From assembly GCF_000699445.3 (NCBI RefSeq), contig NC_067196.1:6672616-6736615 (forward strand): DNA of 64,000 bases. Direction: 5' to 3'. Positions 35,054 to 47,216 of this stretch are shown in pieces. The notes under the pieces were generated by a model. It was not told the origin of the DNA and did not search any database. It saw only the letters and a list, made by a program, of their open reading frames with translations. The stretch's first letter is position 1. Every line of letters starts with the position of its first letter. This DNA is from Schistosoma haematobium (taxonomy: Eukaryota > Platyhelminthes > Trematoda > Strigeidida > Schistosomatidae). The position numbers and the translations under genes were made by a program.

Positions 35054-36582
35054 CGATCAAATTTTTCTTTTCGATGAGGTCATTCACATTAGTCTTTATC
35101 CACCCGCATATCCATCTATAAATTTCCTTGCTTTTGTTAGGAATGTTGGAGTGATCGCATGAAGCGATCACCTTTCAAACGCATCTCAGAACCCTACATG
35201 GTCGGTTTTCTGAGGCAGAATCTAAAGCAGTCACCAGTTCAATGCAGTCGCACCTTATTTACTCTGAGTCGAGCAGCTCCCAGGAAGTATTTCATTAAAA
35301 TAATCTACACAATCAAACGAACTTGATAGGACCGAGGTCGAACAAAATACTAATGCACTGCTGAGGCGTTCACAATCCGCCAATTGGAGTTCGAAATCTG
35401 CGAGCAAGTCTGTGTTGAAACTCTCATCCATCCCTGGTCCTAATTCCTTCATGCAGTATGATGTGACGCTTATTACTCTTGTCTTGTAATTGTAAGCTGT
35501 AATCAGTTATTACTATCCCTTCAATGTTCTCCATACCTATTCTTCACTTGTTATTACGACCTTAATATCTTTCATTTTTCTTCACATCTGTCAATCAGAT
35601 AAGTATTCTTAATAGAATGAGAGTTTGTGGAGATTGCAGTAATTTCATATTTGAATTTACAAGTTGATCTTATCCAGATTATCATTGAAAACATGGAAGC
35701 ACCGGCAGGACGTGCAGGATGATAGACCGATTGAAGTCAGACACCAACACAATTGGATGCTGAATCGGTGTTCTAGAGATCAGGCGTTCGAGCGCGGGAC
35801 CAAAGGTCCTGGGTTTGAGTTCTGTGTGCTGGACCGTGGTTGCACACTGATGAAGAGTCCCACCCTAGGACGCATCGGCCGTCCAGTGTTTCCGCGTTCT
35901 CAATGATGGTCTAGCATAAATCGGCTAATCAATTCAACTATTACATTGACTATATCGGTTCTAACACTCCATCTATTCTCACACTCCTTTACTGCTCGAA
36001 CCCTCTGTTTATTAGGCCACTTCATTTGATATTTGAAGTCGCGAATCACTTTATAATGCTATCTTTTCTATTGTTCTGTAGAAGTATATTCACCACCAAC
36101 TATAAATACGAATATACAGCTTAAGTAGATCATTTCGTCGAAAGAGAATTTTCTTAGCTGAATTACGTGTATTTCTATTCTAGCTCCACGATTTTGGAAT
36201 TATCTCCATCAAAACATGTTGTTTGAGCAAATAGCTTACGCATTAATCACATTGATCTGCCATATGTGCTTGAAATAGTACTAATTACAACACGTTTTCT
36301 GACTGATTATGGAGAGATGGGACATTTTGTCGGTTATCGTGACAATAGAAAATTGCCAAATATTTCGTGCGAAAACACTTGTACCGATATTCACGGAACC
36401 TAGAATCCTCATAGTAAAATTTCACCTTCCTTATTTCCCGTTCGACTACGTCTACATGTTCGAGATATGCGAACATATATTCCAAATGATTCTCATTGAG
36501 ATGATTTGAGAAACCGTTGTACACAACTTGAAATATTCAACCTCTTATCTACGTGATTAACACCATTAATTATAATATCCAT
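35054..36582 (-). repeat. Loop segment L' between IPSE F and G
   Basis: 1529 bp, reverse complement of 25534-27062. SINE on the plus strand at about 35656-35921. The two unrecognised frames are at 35452-35255 and 36524-36285 on the minus strand. Confidence 0.9.
35656..35921 (+). mobile_element. SM-alpha-like SINE in loop L'
   Basis: Inverted duplicate of 26195-26460, moved with the loop and not a separate insertion. Confidence 0.7.
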
Positions 36583-37371
36583 TGAACTGTTGAAATTAGA
36601 ACATGTGATATCATAGATCTGAAACACCATATCATACTGTACGCTTTTATTGCGACAGTAACTCGCTGTAACTCGAGTTCAGGTTATGAATGAAACACTG
36701 GTAGCGTTTCTATGTCTAAGATCTCGGATGTGCAAATGATCAGTGGTGTGTTTGATAGACACAAACAGGTCTGGCAAACCAAAATACAGAGAGAGAGTCA
36801 CCATTGACTGAAAATAAAATATTCATGTAAAATATTTGTGAAAATACTTGAAAAGCTAACTTGAATGAATAAACTAGGATTCACTTTATAGAAGATTTGT
36901 TGTTAGACCAATGAGCGTACATCTTTTCTCACAAACTGAATTGGTCTTCAGTCGGCGTTCTGCTACATTGTGCATTGCTGAAAGTGAGTGAAAGTGACAG
37001 CCAATTGATTGACTGAAGTAGCTTGATCATCATGGCAGTCAGTTCTGCAATGGCACTGAAATAGATTAAAATAACATAGACCTTCGCTGACTACCACAAA
37101 TCACGTTTCTGTTGTCAGATCTCAGTATTCGTTGACGATGGGCGCTTGGTTCGGAATACATCTGAAGTACTATTCAGGGAATAATAGTGTGTGAGCAAGA
37201 TTCGAGAGATAAATGTTGATGCGACGTGTGTCAACATGATAATTGCAAACGTATTCAACTTCCAGTTTAGTTCGCATTTTCGACCCTGGAAGTTAGACAT
37301 TGGTCAGTAAAATTGCATATCCTGTTTGAATGAATTGGTTATTTTACGAAATATATAGGCTTTCGTTTTAT

Positions 37372-37525
37372 GCCTGATTCACTTCTCATAATTTGCAATT
37401 TCGAAGAAAACGTAATGACATTTATGGTGTGGTAGGCTACTGTCATCACTATGGATTCCCAGAACCGTATTTTTACCCTTTCATGAAAATCTCAATGAAC
37501 GTGTCTCGTTTCGGCGTATATTTGA
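37372..37525 (+). pseudogene. Degenerate IPSE exon 1, G arm
   Basis: Same as 27850-28003, donor end at 37525. Confidence 0.65.
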
Positions 37526-38908
37526 GTAGGTTCGCAGAATAAATCATTTGTGTGACACCATTTATTTGTTTTTACACATTTCAAAAACCTGAAACCACCA
37601 ACTCGTACCACATGCTCAAAATAAGTCAACCATTCACAACTGACCTTTGGGATTTCTAGGATGGAATATATATTATTTTGTACTGAAAACAAACCCTAAG
37701 CTATTGCGCAGCTAAATTAAGTGAGTTGAACGTAATCATTGTATTCCACTATTCTACCTCGATGTTTAAATTGAACACAACTGCATTTACCTGATTGCTT
37801 GTGCGTTGTGTTTGTGTTAGTCACCTATAAATTCATGTGTCTTCACACACTAATCTGAATCGCAGTCGCGAACAAACTGCGTAGTGTTTCGGTTGATTGG
37901 TCTTCTCTATCACCCTCTCTCTCTCTCTCACCCCATCGCTTGTCAACCAGTCACATGGTTGACTAGCTTTCGTCTGTCTACACAGAGAAGTTAGTCTCGA
38001 TCCAGACTCACGCTTTTCGAGCCTCAACGGTGAACTAACAAGCCTATCGTGTTAATGCCTCATCGGAGATCGACAAAAGTTCTCTCCAATTTACTACTGC
38101 CACAGACAGATCAGGCACGTGACAGAAGCTAATCAAACAAATATTCTGATCTCTGTGCTTTGTACTGTTCAGAACTGTGCTACCCTCATTCGTTATTTAT
38201 CTTTATACGCTCAGTCACAAAAGTCACGAAATGTTGGAAATTCAACTACCAACTCATGAAATGAGTGCGAGCATATTGTTTGTGATATTGGAACATATAT
38301 TGTTTGAATTTGATTACTGAAGATGATGAAAAATTAAAATTCTTTGCTGAATTGTTGACGGATTGGGTGAAACACGAGAACTATAACAAGTCGGTTTATC
38401 TGTCCTGATAAAACCATATTTTGCCCGGAACTCACGGAGGTAGGTGGAAACAACGGACACATAATGTGTGCATCACTGTGTGACTGTGAATAACGTGGCC
38501 TTCGGAGTTCTATTAAATCAATCAATCAATCAATCTGCCCGTTTATCGACAAGTAATGCAGGTCAACAAAGTGACTGGGAAATGGGCGACTGTGCCACAA
38601 TGAATAACTGTGTTATTTCACATCATAGTCTCCACGAAAGTATGTTTTCCCTATCACATTATGCAAATTTCGTTGACAAATATAAACAACTCACTTTGAG
38701 TGCCAACCTACTCATATGCGATTCGCAATGATAGCGTTAATGTGATAATTTCAATTCTACGTTGAACAATCCAAATAAGATCTTTCAAATTATCAAACAT
38801 ACCATATGCCTGTCATCGTGTAAACTCTCAGAATACTAATTTCATGAGTTCATATGCATATATTTAGTAAAGAGCACACAACAATTATAAGCACATGAAA
38901 TTCCTCGA

Positions 38909-39462
38909 TTAGTATCGACAATATTTCCTTCGACGTTTCGATTCACTGATACATTGAACCATTCCATTTTCCCCATAAACACACTTCTGAATGGAGGAAA
39001 TCCTTTTCAATCCGGATTTCGTGAAGTCATCAATGCAGGCACCATGTCCAATGGCAGTGTCCTTACCAGAGTAGTTGACGTCTCTGTGATGAACAAATAT
39101 GAAATGAAAAGTGACACAAATGTTTGAACATCCATCTTAAGTGTCCACTTACAAGCAAATTAGAACGTGCATGAAACAGGCAAAACGTAGACATTAAACA
39201 TAATCATAAAAATGATTTGATCTGGAAACGTACTCATATAAACGCCAGTATGGGGCTGTCTCTTCGAATCATGTATCAGAGGGACACAAACAGATCCAGG
39301 TATCCATGGTGGTGAGAGTGAGCCAACGCTTTTGTACACGTCAGTATATGAACCATTCTCATACGTTCCATCGTACAATCGTAGGCAATACTTGCATGGA
39401 TTTGATTTGGTTATGCCTAATTGATTTATCAATGTGTATGACAATAAAGCAATGAGAAACAT
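38909..39462 (-). pseudogene. IPSE: IPSE/alpha-1, copy G (frameshift in exon 1)
   Basis: Exons 39462-39234 (229 nt) and 39083-38909. Same single-base loss in the G5 run as copy C (GTATGGGGCTG at about 39248-39258). Exon 2 is intact and would otherwise end SKRRRKYCRY. TATA box at 39529-39523. Confidence 0.9.
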
Positions 39463-39522
39463 CGAATTAGCTGACATTGCTTTTTCGTTTTGTTCTTGAG
39501 ATGAATTAGTCGATTGACGCAC

Positions 39523-39690
39523 TTATATAGTTTTCAGTAGATGTGAGATTTCAATAAATCGCTTAATCCACAGTGGATATGTGATTGTCATGATTTGTGC
39601 GGAATTATCAGCGTCAACAATTCAGAAGAGAATGAAATGATCATTGTGATAGGTGTCACGGTTAATTCCCATGTTACGTGACTATGTTTG
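39523..39690 (-). promoter_or_regulatory. IPSE copy G core promoter
   Basis: TATATAA at 39529-39523. TCCACTGTGGA at about 39568-39578. Confidence 0.7.
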
Positions 39691-39864
39691 TATTGTTGAT
39701 CACGCAGCTTGATGAAGTTGTTTGAGAATCAGCATCATGTAAATGGAAACATGGGTATCATGCACACTATCTTATTGTTCACGGATGATCATTGAGTGAA
39801 TTGATGAATGAGTGGTGACTGGATGACCCTCGAAATACCACTTCGTCCAAAACAATATAGCAGT

Positions 39865-41290
39865 GAGAATAGAGCTGTTTTATGAAATTTCGATTACACA
39901 CATACGTTAAGAAACAGAATGAATAATTTATTAGTGTATTTTACTTAACATGTAATCAGAGATTTCTGATTTTACCGTAGTAATATTCTCTGACGAATGA
40001 ACAGTTAGTTCAATTTTGTTTTGCAGATCACTAGATTTCTGTAGGTCACATGACGGAATGATCCTCGTTAGATTATCTTTGAAACCTAAGAATCACTGTG
40101 CGGTTATTCTCTACGTTCCCCACTTGATCGAAATTTCCGGGTTTCATACCCGACAGTGTGGTTGCGGATGTGGTCAATACACGAATAGCACAGACGCACA
40201 GCGACCGCTGAATAATATTTCTCCATGAAACTGACCATGAGAATAAATCATAACTCTTAATAAGACAATCTTATGTTGCGCAATACTGATTTTCTTGGTG
40301 TAATTCAAAACAACAACATCCAGCTGACGACTGGTCAAGTCAATTTTAACAAATGTGGCTAACCTATGCATGATCGGTCCATCCAAATTCTCTGCATTCC
40401 ACTCGATCACACGAATACATCTTGTTTAATATTAAAAGTGCAAACAATTATGAAAACAAACTCAAACTGCACCCACAAGTCGATAAATTTCTGTCATGCT
40501 CATTGAAAGAAGAAATAAAACCGACATGATAATGTTATTCTACTACATGTCAATAATCGAATATCGTTGAACACACTTCAATTAACTGCTGGCTGATTAC
40601 GTTGTGACAAGTCGCCGTTATCAAACGCCTACCTGACGTGTTCCAACGTTCAAACCGGTAATTTTGAATCCTTTCGTTTGTCCACTCACCCATCCACACC
40701 CGCTTCAAAAATTGTCCACGGGTAAGCTGGAGCAAGCTCTATAGACTTGCACATGTTGTTCTGTTTGTCACTGAACCTACTCGCATGTTTCTCTTGCCCA
40801 CAAATTCAGAGCCATCCATCAATCGCTGAGTAGGTACTTTCGTATATTCCAATTGACATCCGACTGTGTATCTATCCCAGTAAATTGGTGGCTGAAATCA
40901 GTTCATTCGGGTTAGTTTTCATCTCATTTAATGAGCTACTGTCACCCAATCAAGGTTAGCCCTGGCTTACTACAAGAAAATAAACGACAACGTATTGTTC
41001 CTGGTTTGTCCATCATCCTCCCTTCAGTATTCCTAATGCAGTCGACACCTTGAAATAACCCATTCCGCACGATAAATTGAACACTAATTAAATTGATATA
41101 ATCAGTCACACATCAATTATCCATATTCACATTCTGACAATTCTTTACTAGTAATCTTTATAAACCTATATACTTGTGACTATCAATACATAGATCTACA
41201 TAAAATGTGAATGAATGAAAATACACCACTACATCATTCATTCTGTTTCTAAACGTGTGTGTGTAATCGCGATTTCACTAATCGGTTTTA
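39865..41290 (-). repeat. Spacer S' between IPSE G and H
   Basis: Direct copy of 30345-31765 at an offset of about 9525 bp. Carries the same two short frames on the minus strand (40894-40550 and 40410-40174). Confidence 0.9.
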
Positions 41291-41469
41291 TTCTGACACT
41301 GCTATATTGTTTTGGACGAAGTGGTATTTCGAGGTCAACCAGTCACCACTCATTCATCAATTCACTCAATGATCATCCGTGAACAATAAGATAGTGTGCA
41401 TGATACCCATGTTTCCATTTACATGATGCTGATTCTCAAACAACTTCATCAAGCTGCGTGATCAACAAT

Positions 41470-41638
41470 ACAAACATAGTCACGTAACATGGGAATTAAC
41501 CGTGACACCTATCACAATGATCATTTCATTCTCTTCTGAATTGTTGACGCTGATAATTCCGCACAAATCATGACAATCACATATCCACTGTGGATTAAGC
41601 GATTTATTGAAATCTCACATCTACTGAAAACTATATAA
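41470..41638 (+). promoter_or_regulatory. IPSE copy H core promoter
   Basis: TATATAA at 41632-41638 followed by GTG. TCCACTGTGGA at about 41584-41594. Confidence 0.7.
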
Positions 41639-41698
41639 GTGCGTCAATCGACTAATTCATCTCAAGAACAAAACGAAAAAGCAATGTCAGCTAATTCG

Positions 41699-42252
41699 AT
41701 GTTTCTCATTGCTTTATTGTCATACACATTGATAAATCAATTAGGCATAACCAAATCAAATCCATGCAAGTATTGCCTACGATTGTACGATGGAACGTAT
41801 GAGAATGGTTCATATACTGACGTGTACAAAAGCGTTGGCTCACTCTCACCACCATGGATACCTGGATCTGTTTGTGTCCCTCTGATACATGATTCGAAGA
41901 GACAGCCCCATACTGGCGTTTATATGAGTACGTTTCCAGATCAAATCATTTTTATGATTATGTTTAATGTCTACGTTTTGCCTGTTTCATGCACGTTCTA
42001 ATTTGCTTGTAAGTGGACACTTAAGATGGATGTTCAAACATTTGTGTCACTTTTCATTTCATATTTGTTCATCACAGAGACGTCAACTACTCTGGTAAGG
42101 ACACTGCCATTGGACATGGTGCCTGCATTGATGACTTCACGAAATCCGGATTGAAAAGGATTTCCTCCATTCAGAAGTGTGTTTATGGGGAAAATGGAAT
42201 GGTTCAATGTATCAGTGAATCGAAACGTCGAAGGAAATATTGTCGATACTAA
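41699..42252 (+). pseudogene. IPSE: IPSE/alpha-1, copy H (frameshift in exon 1)
   Basis: Exons 41699-41927 (229 nt) and 42078-42252. The C5 run is C4 (about 41906-41909), the same lesion as C and G. The rest of the gene, splice sites and SKRRRKYCRY-encoding end are preserved. It is the last full copy on the right. Confidence 0.9.
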
Positions 42253-43633
42253 TCGAGGAATTTCATGTGCTTATAATTGTTGTGTGCTCTTTACTAAATA
42301 TATGCATATGAACTCATGAAATTAGTATTCTGAGAGTTTACACGATGACAGGCATATGGTATGTTTGATAATTTGAAAGATCTTATTTGGATTGTTCAAC
42401 GTAGAATTGAAATTATCACATTAACGCTATCATTGCGAATCGCATATGAGTAGGTTGGCACTCAAAGTGAGTTGTTTATATTTGTCAACGAAATTTGCAT
42501 AATGTGATAGGGAAAACATACTTTCGTGGAGACTATGATGTGAAATAACACAGTTATTCATTGTGGCACAGTCGCCCATTTCCCAGTCACTTTGTTGACC
42601 TGCATTACTTGTCGATAAACGGGCAGATTGATTGATTGATTGATTTAATAGAACTCCGAAGGCCACGTTATTCACAGTCACACAGTGATGCACACATTAT
42701 GTGTCCGTTGTTTCCACCTACCTCCGTGAGTTCCGGGCAAAATATGGTTTTATCAGGACAGATAAACCGACTTGTTATAGTTCTCGTGTTTCACCCAATC
42801 CGTCAACAATTCAGCAAAGAATTTTAATTTTTCATCATCTTCAGTAATCAAATTCAAACAATATATGTTCCAATATCACAAACAATATGCTCGCACTCAT
42901 TTCATGAGTTGGTAGTTGAATTTCCAACATTTCGTGACTTTTGTGACTGAGCGTATAAAGATAAATAACGAATGAGGGTAGCACAGTTCTGAACAGTACA
43001 AAGCACAGAGATCAGAATATTTGTTTGATTAGCTTCTGTCACGTGCCTGATCTGTCTGTGGCAGTAGTAAATTGGAGAGAACTTTTGTCGATCTCCGATG
43101 AGGCATTAACACGATAGGCTTGTTAGTTCACCGTTGAGGCTCGAAAAGCGTGAGTCTGGATCGAGACTAACTTCTCTGTGTAGACAGACGAAAGCTAGTC
43201 AACCATGTGACTGGTTGACAAGCGATGGGGTGAGAGAGAGAGAGGGTGATAGAGAAGACCAATCAACCGAAACACTACGCAGTTTGTTCGCGACTGCGAT
43301 TCAGATTAGTGTGTGAAGACACATGAATTTATAGGTGACTAACACAAACACAACGCACAAGCAATCAGGTAAATGCAGTTGTGTTCAATTTAAACATCGA
43401 GGTAGAATAGTGGAATACAATGATTACGTTCAACTCACTTAATTTAGCTGCGCAATAGCTTAGGGTTTGTTTTCAGTACAAAATAATATATATTCCATCC
43501 TAGAAATCCCAAAGGTCAGTTGTGAATGGTTGACTTATTTTGAGCATGTGGTACGAGTTGGTGGTTTCAGGTTTTTGAAATGTGTAAAAACAAATAAATG
43601 GTGTCACACAAATGATTTATTCTGCGAACCTAC

Positions 43634-43787
43634 TCAAATATACGCCGAAACGAGACACGTTCATTGAGATTTTCATGAAAGGGTAAAAATACGGTTCCGG
43701 GAATCCATAGTGATGACAGTAGCCTACCACACCATAAATGTCATTACGTTTTCTTCGAAATTGCAAATTATGAGAAGTGAATCAGGC
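43634..43787 (-). pseudogene. Degenerate IPSE exon 1, H arm
   Basis: Same as 24592-24745, donor end at 43634. Confidence 0.65.
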
Positions 43788-44240
43788 ATAAAACGAAAGT
43801 CTATATATTTCGTAAAATAACCAATTCATTCAAACAGGATATGCAATTTTACTGACCAATGTCTAACTTCCAGGGTCGAAAATGCGAACTAAACTGGAAG
43901 TTGAATACGTTTGCAATTATCATGTTGACACACGTCGCATCAACATTTATCTCTCGAATCTTGCTCACACACTATTATTCCCTGAATAGTACTTCAGATG
44001 TATTCCGAACCAAGCGCCCATCGTCAACGAATACTGAGATCTGACAACAGAAACGTGATTTGTGGTAGTCAGCGAAGGTCTATGTTATTTTAATCTATTT
44101 CAGTGCCATTGCAGAACTGACTGCCATGATGATCAAGCTACTTCAGTCAATCAATTGGCTGTCACTTTCACTCACTTTTAGCAATGCACAATGTAGCAGA
44201 ACGCCGACTGAAGACCAATTCAGTTTGTGAGAAAAGATGT

Positions 44241-44462
44241 ACAGTTATTTATCTAACAACAGATCTTCTGTAATGTGAATTATAATTTATTCATTCGGTT
44301 CGTTCGAATTTCAACTTTTCAATAGCTTAAGGTCTGTTTTGCATAGATATATTGAATGCGTGTAGCGACCTTTCATGTTCTCTGACTTATGGAATATATA
44401 ATAAAGAGAAGTACACGATCAACATTCTCTTTTCGATGAGATCATTCACGTTAGTCTTTATC
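44241..44462. repeat. Diverged arm end and stub of loop L'
   Basis: 44241-44340 is a diverged version of 34721-34800. 44418-44462 resembles 35057-35105, the start of L'. The array is then cut by the RTE-like remnant. Confidence 0.6.
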
Positions 44463-45700
44463 CATTCTGATTTCAGTGTTTGTTGACAGGTTTTCTGAGT
44501 TCCAGATGTTCTTCATTTTAAAATATTCTCCTCTTGCTTTTCCGATCCACACCTTCACATCTGCATCAGATCCACCGTTTTCATCAATGATGCTGCCCAA
44601 ATATGTAAAGAGTTTTATATCTTCCAAAGCCTCACCGTTAATTGTGATTGGATTGATGCATGCTATGTTCGCTTTCAGTGCCTCTGATGGAATGCTGTCT
44701 GGTCGCACTGTTTTGCCGCTCATGATTTGTCTGATGGCCATGCTGATCTCTTCGATTGTTGGTGGCCAACATTGATTGAGAGTTCTGTAGGTGGCTCCTG
44801 GATGTTGTGTGTGTTCAGTTGGTCTGATCGATCCAAGACGTCTTTCAAGTGCTCTACTCCCCTGCTTCGCTGTTCTTCAATGCTGGTGATTACTTCGCCT
44901 TTTTTGCTTTTCAGTGGTCGTTCTGGGCGATGATAAACTCCAGCAAGTTTTGTTGTTGTGTCATACAATAATCTCATGTGTCCTTCTTGGCCAGCCTTTG
45001 CTGCCGTCATTGCTAGATATTCCGCATATTCACATTTGTCGGTTCTGATGCTCGTCTTCACCTGCTTGTTTACTTCTGGGTATCCGGCTTGTTCTCTGGT
45101 TTTCTCTCCTCTTGTTTGGTTGTTATTGTTTGCTGTTTTCTTGTTCCTCCTTTCTCCAGTCATATCCAGTGATCCACTCTTTGTGGTTGTGCTTCTTGTG
45201 GCCCAGAACCTCATGGCATGTTGAAGTGATTGCCTCCTTGATTCCTTTCTAGTTGTTCTCTATGGCACTTCCCTCTCCTTTGATCTGAATCTATGTTAGC
45301 TCTTATTCTGATGCTCACACCTCTCAATGTGCATACAAATTTTTTATTGATACAAATGTGATCTATCTAGTTCTCCGTGGCGTGGTCCGTCGAGCCCCGC
45401 GTAGCTTTGTATATGCGTTTGCGTGGGAGTATTGTGCCACCTATGACCAATTGGTTGAATGCATATAGATTTGCAAATGTCTCTGAACTTTCGTTCCTTT
45501 CTCCTAGTCCATGTCATCCCATGATATCTTCATATCCTGTGTTGCTCATTCCGAATTCGGTAATAAAATCTCTCTTCAGGATGGTCAGGTTTTTTTCTGA
45601 GCAGTTCTTTATGATCGGTAGCAGCATCGAGTAGAACTGATCTTTGTCTTCGCCATTGTTATGATTGTTTGGTGCATAACTTTGAATAACTTTCATTGTA
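44463..45700 (-). pseudogene. RTE/SR2-like retrotransposon remnant, internally deleted
   Basis: Minus strand, 5' to 3'. Endonuclease pieces come first: VIQSYAPNNHN and TILKRDFITEFG (45696-45514), then LVIGGTILP and IDHICINKKF with stops. The EN-RT linker follows (45214-44720; AEYLAMTAAKAGQEGHMRLL and GVEHLKDVLDRSD). Next is the RT start, GKTVRPDSIPSEALKA, fused directly to a post-palm block INPITINGEALEDIK and FTYLGSIIDENGGSDADVK. The catalytic palm with its FADD box is therefore deleted. Stops and frame changes make it inactive. Confidence 0.88.
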
Positions 45701-45759
45701 TCGCCTCCCCCCTCATTGTTTTGAAGAAGACTTTAGTGATACTTAGTTCATGAGATTCT

Positions 45760-47215
45760 CATCCTATAAGCGCATTTTGTGCTTAATTGGACAGGATCAG
45801 AGAAACTCCCTAAGTTTGTGGAGCATTTATTCTTCGTAAACGGAGAACGACTTCATCTCTTTATACTCCAATTTTCTACCTTTATTTTCAGTTTGAACAC
45901 AATTGCTATGAAGAAACAAATGCTGCATATACACAAGGGGTTCACCGATGTTATCCAAACAAGCACGAAATGTGCTTATACGATGTGAGTCTGATGGTCC
46001 CAGGATCATCAAAGCCTCCTTCAAAACAAAAAAGGAGGGCATTACAATGAACGTCATGCAATGCTGTGCGCCTGGCAACGATTACAATGAAGACGTTAAA
46101 GATCAATTCTACGATAGGCTGCAGTCAATTGTCAACTATGTGGTACAATAAAGAAACTATCAGGCAAATGTGGTAGACTAGAACGACCAGTCATGAGCCG
46201 GGAAGGCACGTCAATTGTTGGGTAATTCGAAGAAAGTAAAGTCAAAAGCTGAATACTCAGAATCAAACAACCAAAAAGATAAGAATATTAAAGCCGACAA
46301 GCAGAGGTACGTGGGAGAAAAATGTAGTAAGCCAGAGAGGCAGCTCAAGGATAAACAAGACAAGATAATCACAGAGATTTAAGGACAGACGAACAGATTA
46401 GTGCAACACTTTGAGGCACTCGTTAATAGATCAGCTTCACTGATACCACCGGACATCATAACAGCACACACAGACTCCCCTACAGATGTCACTCCATCAA
46501 CGATCCTGGAAATCAGGATGACCATCAGACAAACCAGGAGCAGAAAATCGTCAGGACCTGACAACATACCAGCCGAATCAGTGAATTCATACATAGTAGC
46601 AACTGAAAACATGCTCCACATTCGATTCGGGAAGATTTGGGCAAAAGAACAAGTGCCGACGGACTGGAATGAACGATACCTAATTAAGATATCAAAGAAG
46701 GGAGATTTGAGCATGTGTGAGAAGTACGGAGGCGTCACACTACCATCGCTACCGGGAAAAATTTTCAACAGAGTGTTGCTAAACTGGATAAAGATTCAGC
46801 AGACTCGTAACATCGAGATCATCATCAGGCCTGAATCCGTAATGATCGATTGTGCATAGGACAAATCGTGGCACTACGGATCCATGTTGAACAATCATTT
46901 CAAATGAACTCGTCACTATCCATAAACTTTGTTGACCATAAGATATCATCTGAAAGTATGGATGAAAGGAACCTGTTGAGCCATTTTTGGTACTACAGTG
47001 TTCCTGAGAAAATCATCAACATCATACGGAGTGCTTAGAGAACAGCTTGTAGATACGTTCCAGTTAAAGAACGTTATCGGACAATTCTGCTTACTCTCAC
47101 CCTTCCTCTTTCTTCTAGTAGTTGAGTGGATAATGAAGATCTCCACATCTGAGGGAAAGCACGGTATACAGGTTGGGAATATTCTGGAAAAACACATAGT
47201 AGTATGTGATATATA
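45760..47215 (+). pseudogene. RTE/SR2-like retrotransposon remnant, opposite orientation
   Basis: Plus strand. A short endonuclease stretch (NVMQCCAPGNDYNEDVKDQF, 46048-46150) comes first. The RT start follows (46401-46857; SSGPDNIPAES, VPTDWNERYLIKISKKGD, LPSLPGKIFNRVLL). Further blocks are ESMDERNLLSHF and VPEKIINIIRSA (46850-47038), then CLLSPFLFLLVVEWIMK (46998-47216). The D of the first RT catalytic block is not in a readable context, the sequence ends before FADD, and several stops are present. It lies head to head with the remnant at 44463-45700. Confidence 0.85.
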
Positions 47216-47216
47216 A

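Larger units (their letters stand above)
36583..39864. repeat. Right arm of the F/G palindrome
   Basis: Reverse complement of 31770-35053. One dinucleotide expansion (GAGAGAGAG at about 36787) and several homopolymer differences set it apart from the E arm. Confidence 0.93.
38844..44240 (+). repeat. Second copy of the 9.5-kb direct repeat
   Basis: Matches 29320-34720 in the same orientation, offset 9524 bp. Identity stops abruptly at about 44240, after GAAAAGATGTAC. A clearly diverged version of the same arm continues to about 44340. Confidence 0.93.
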
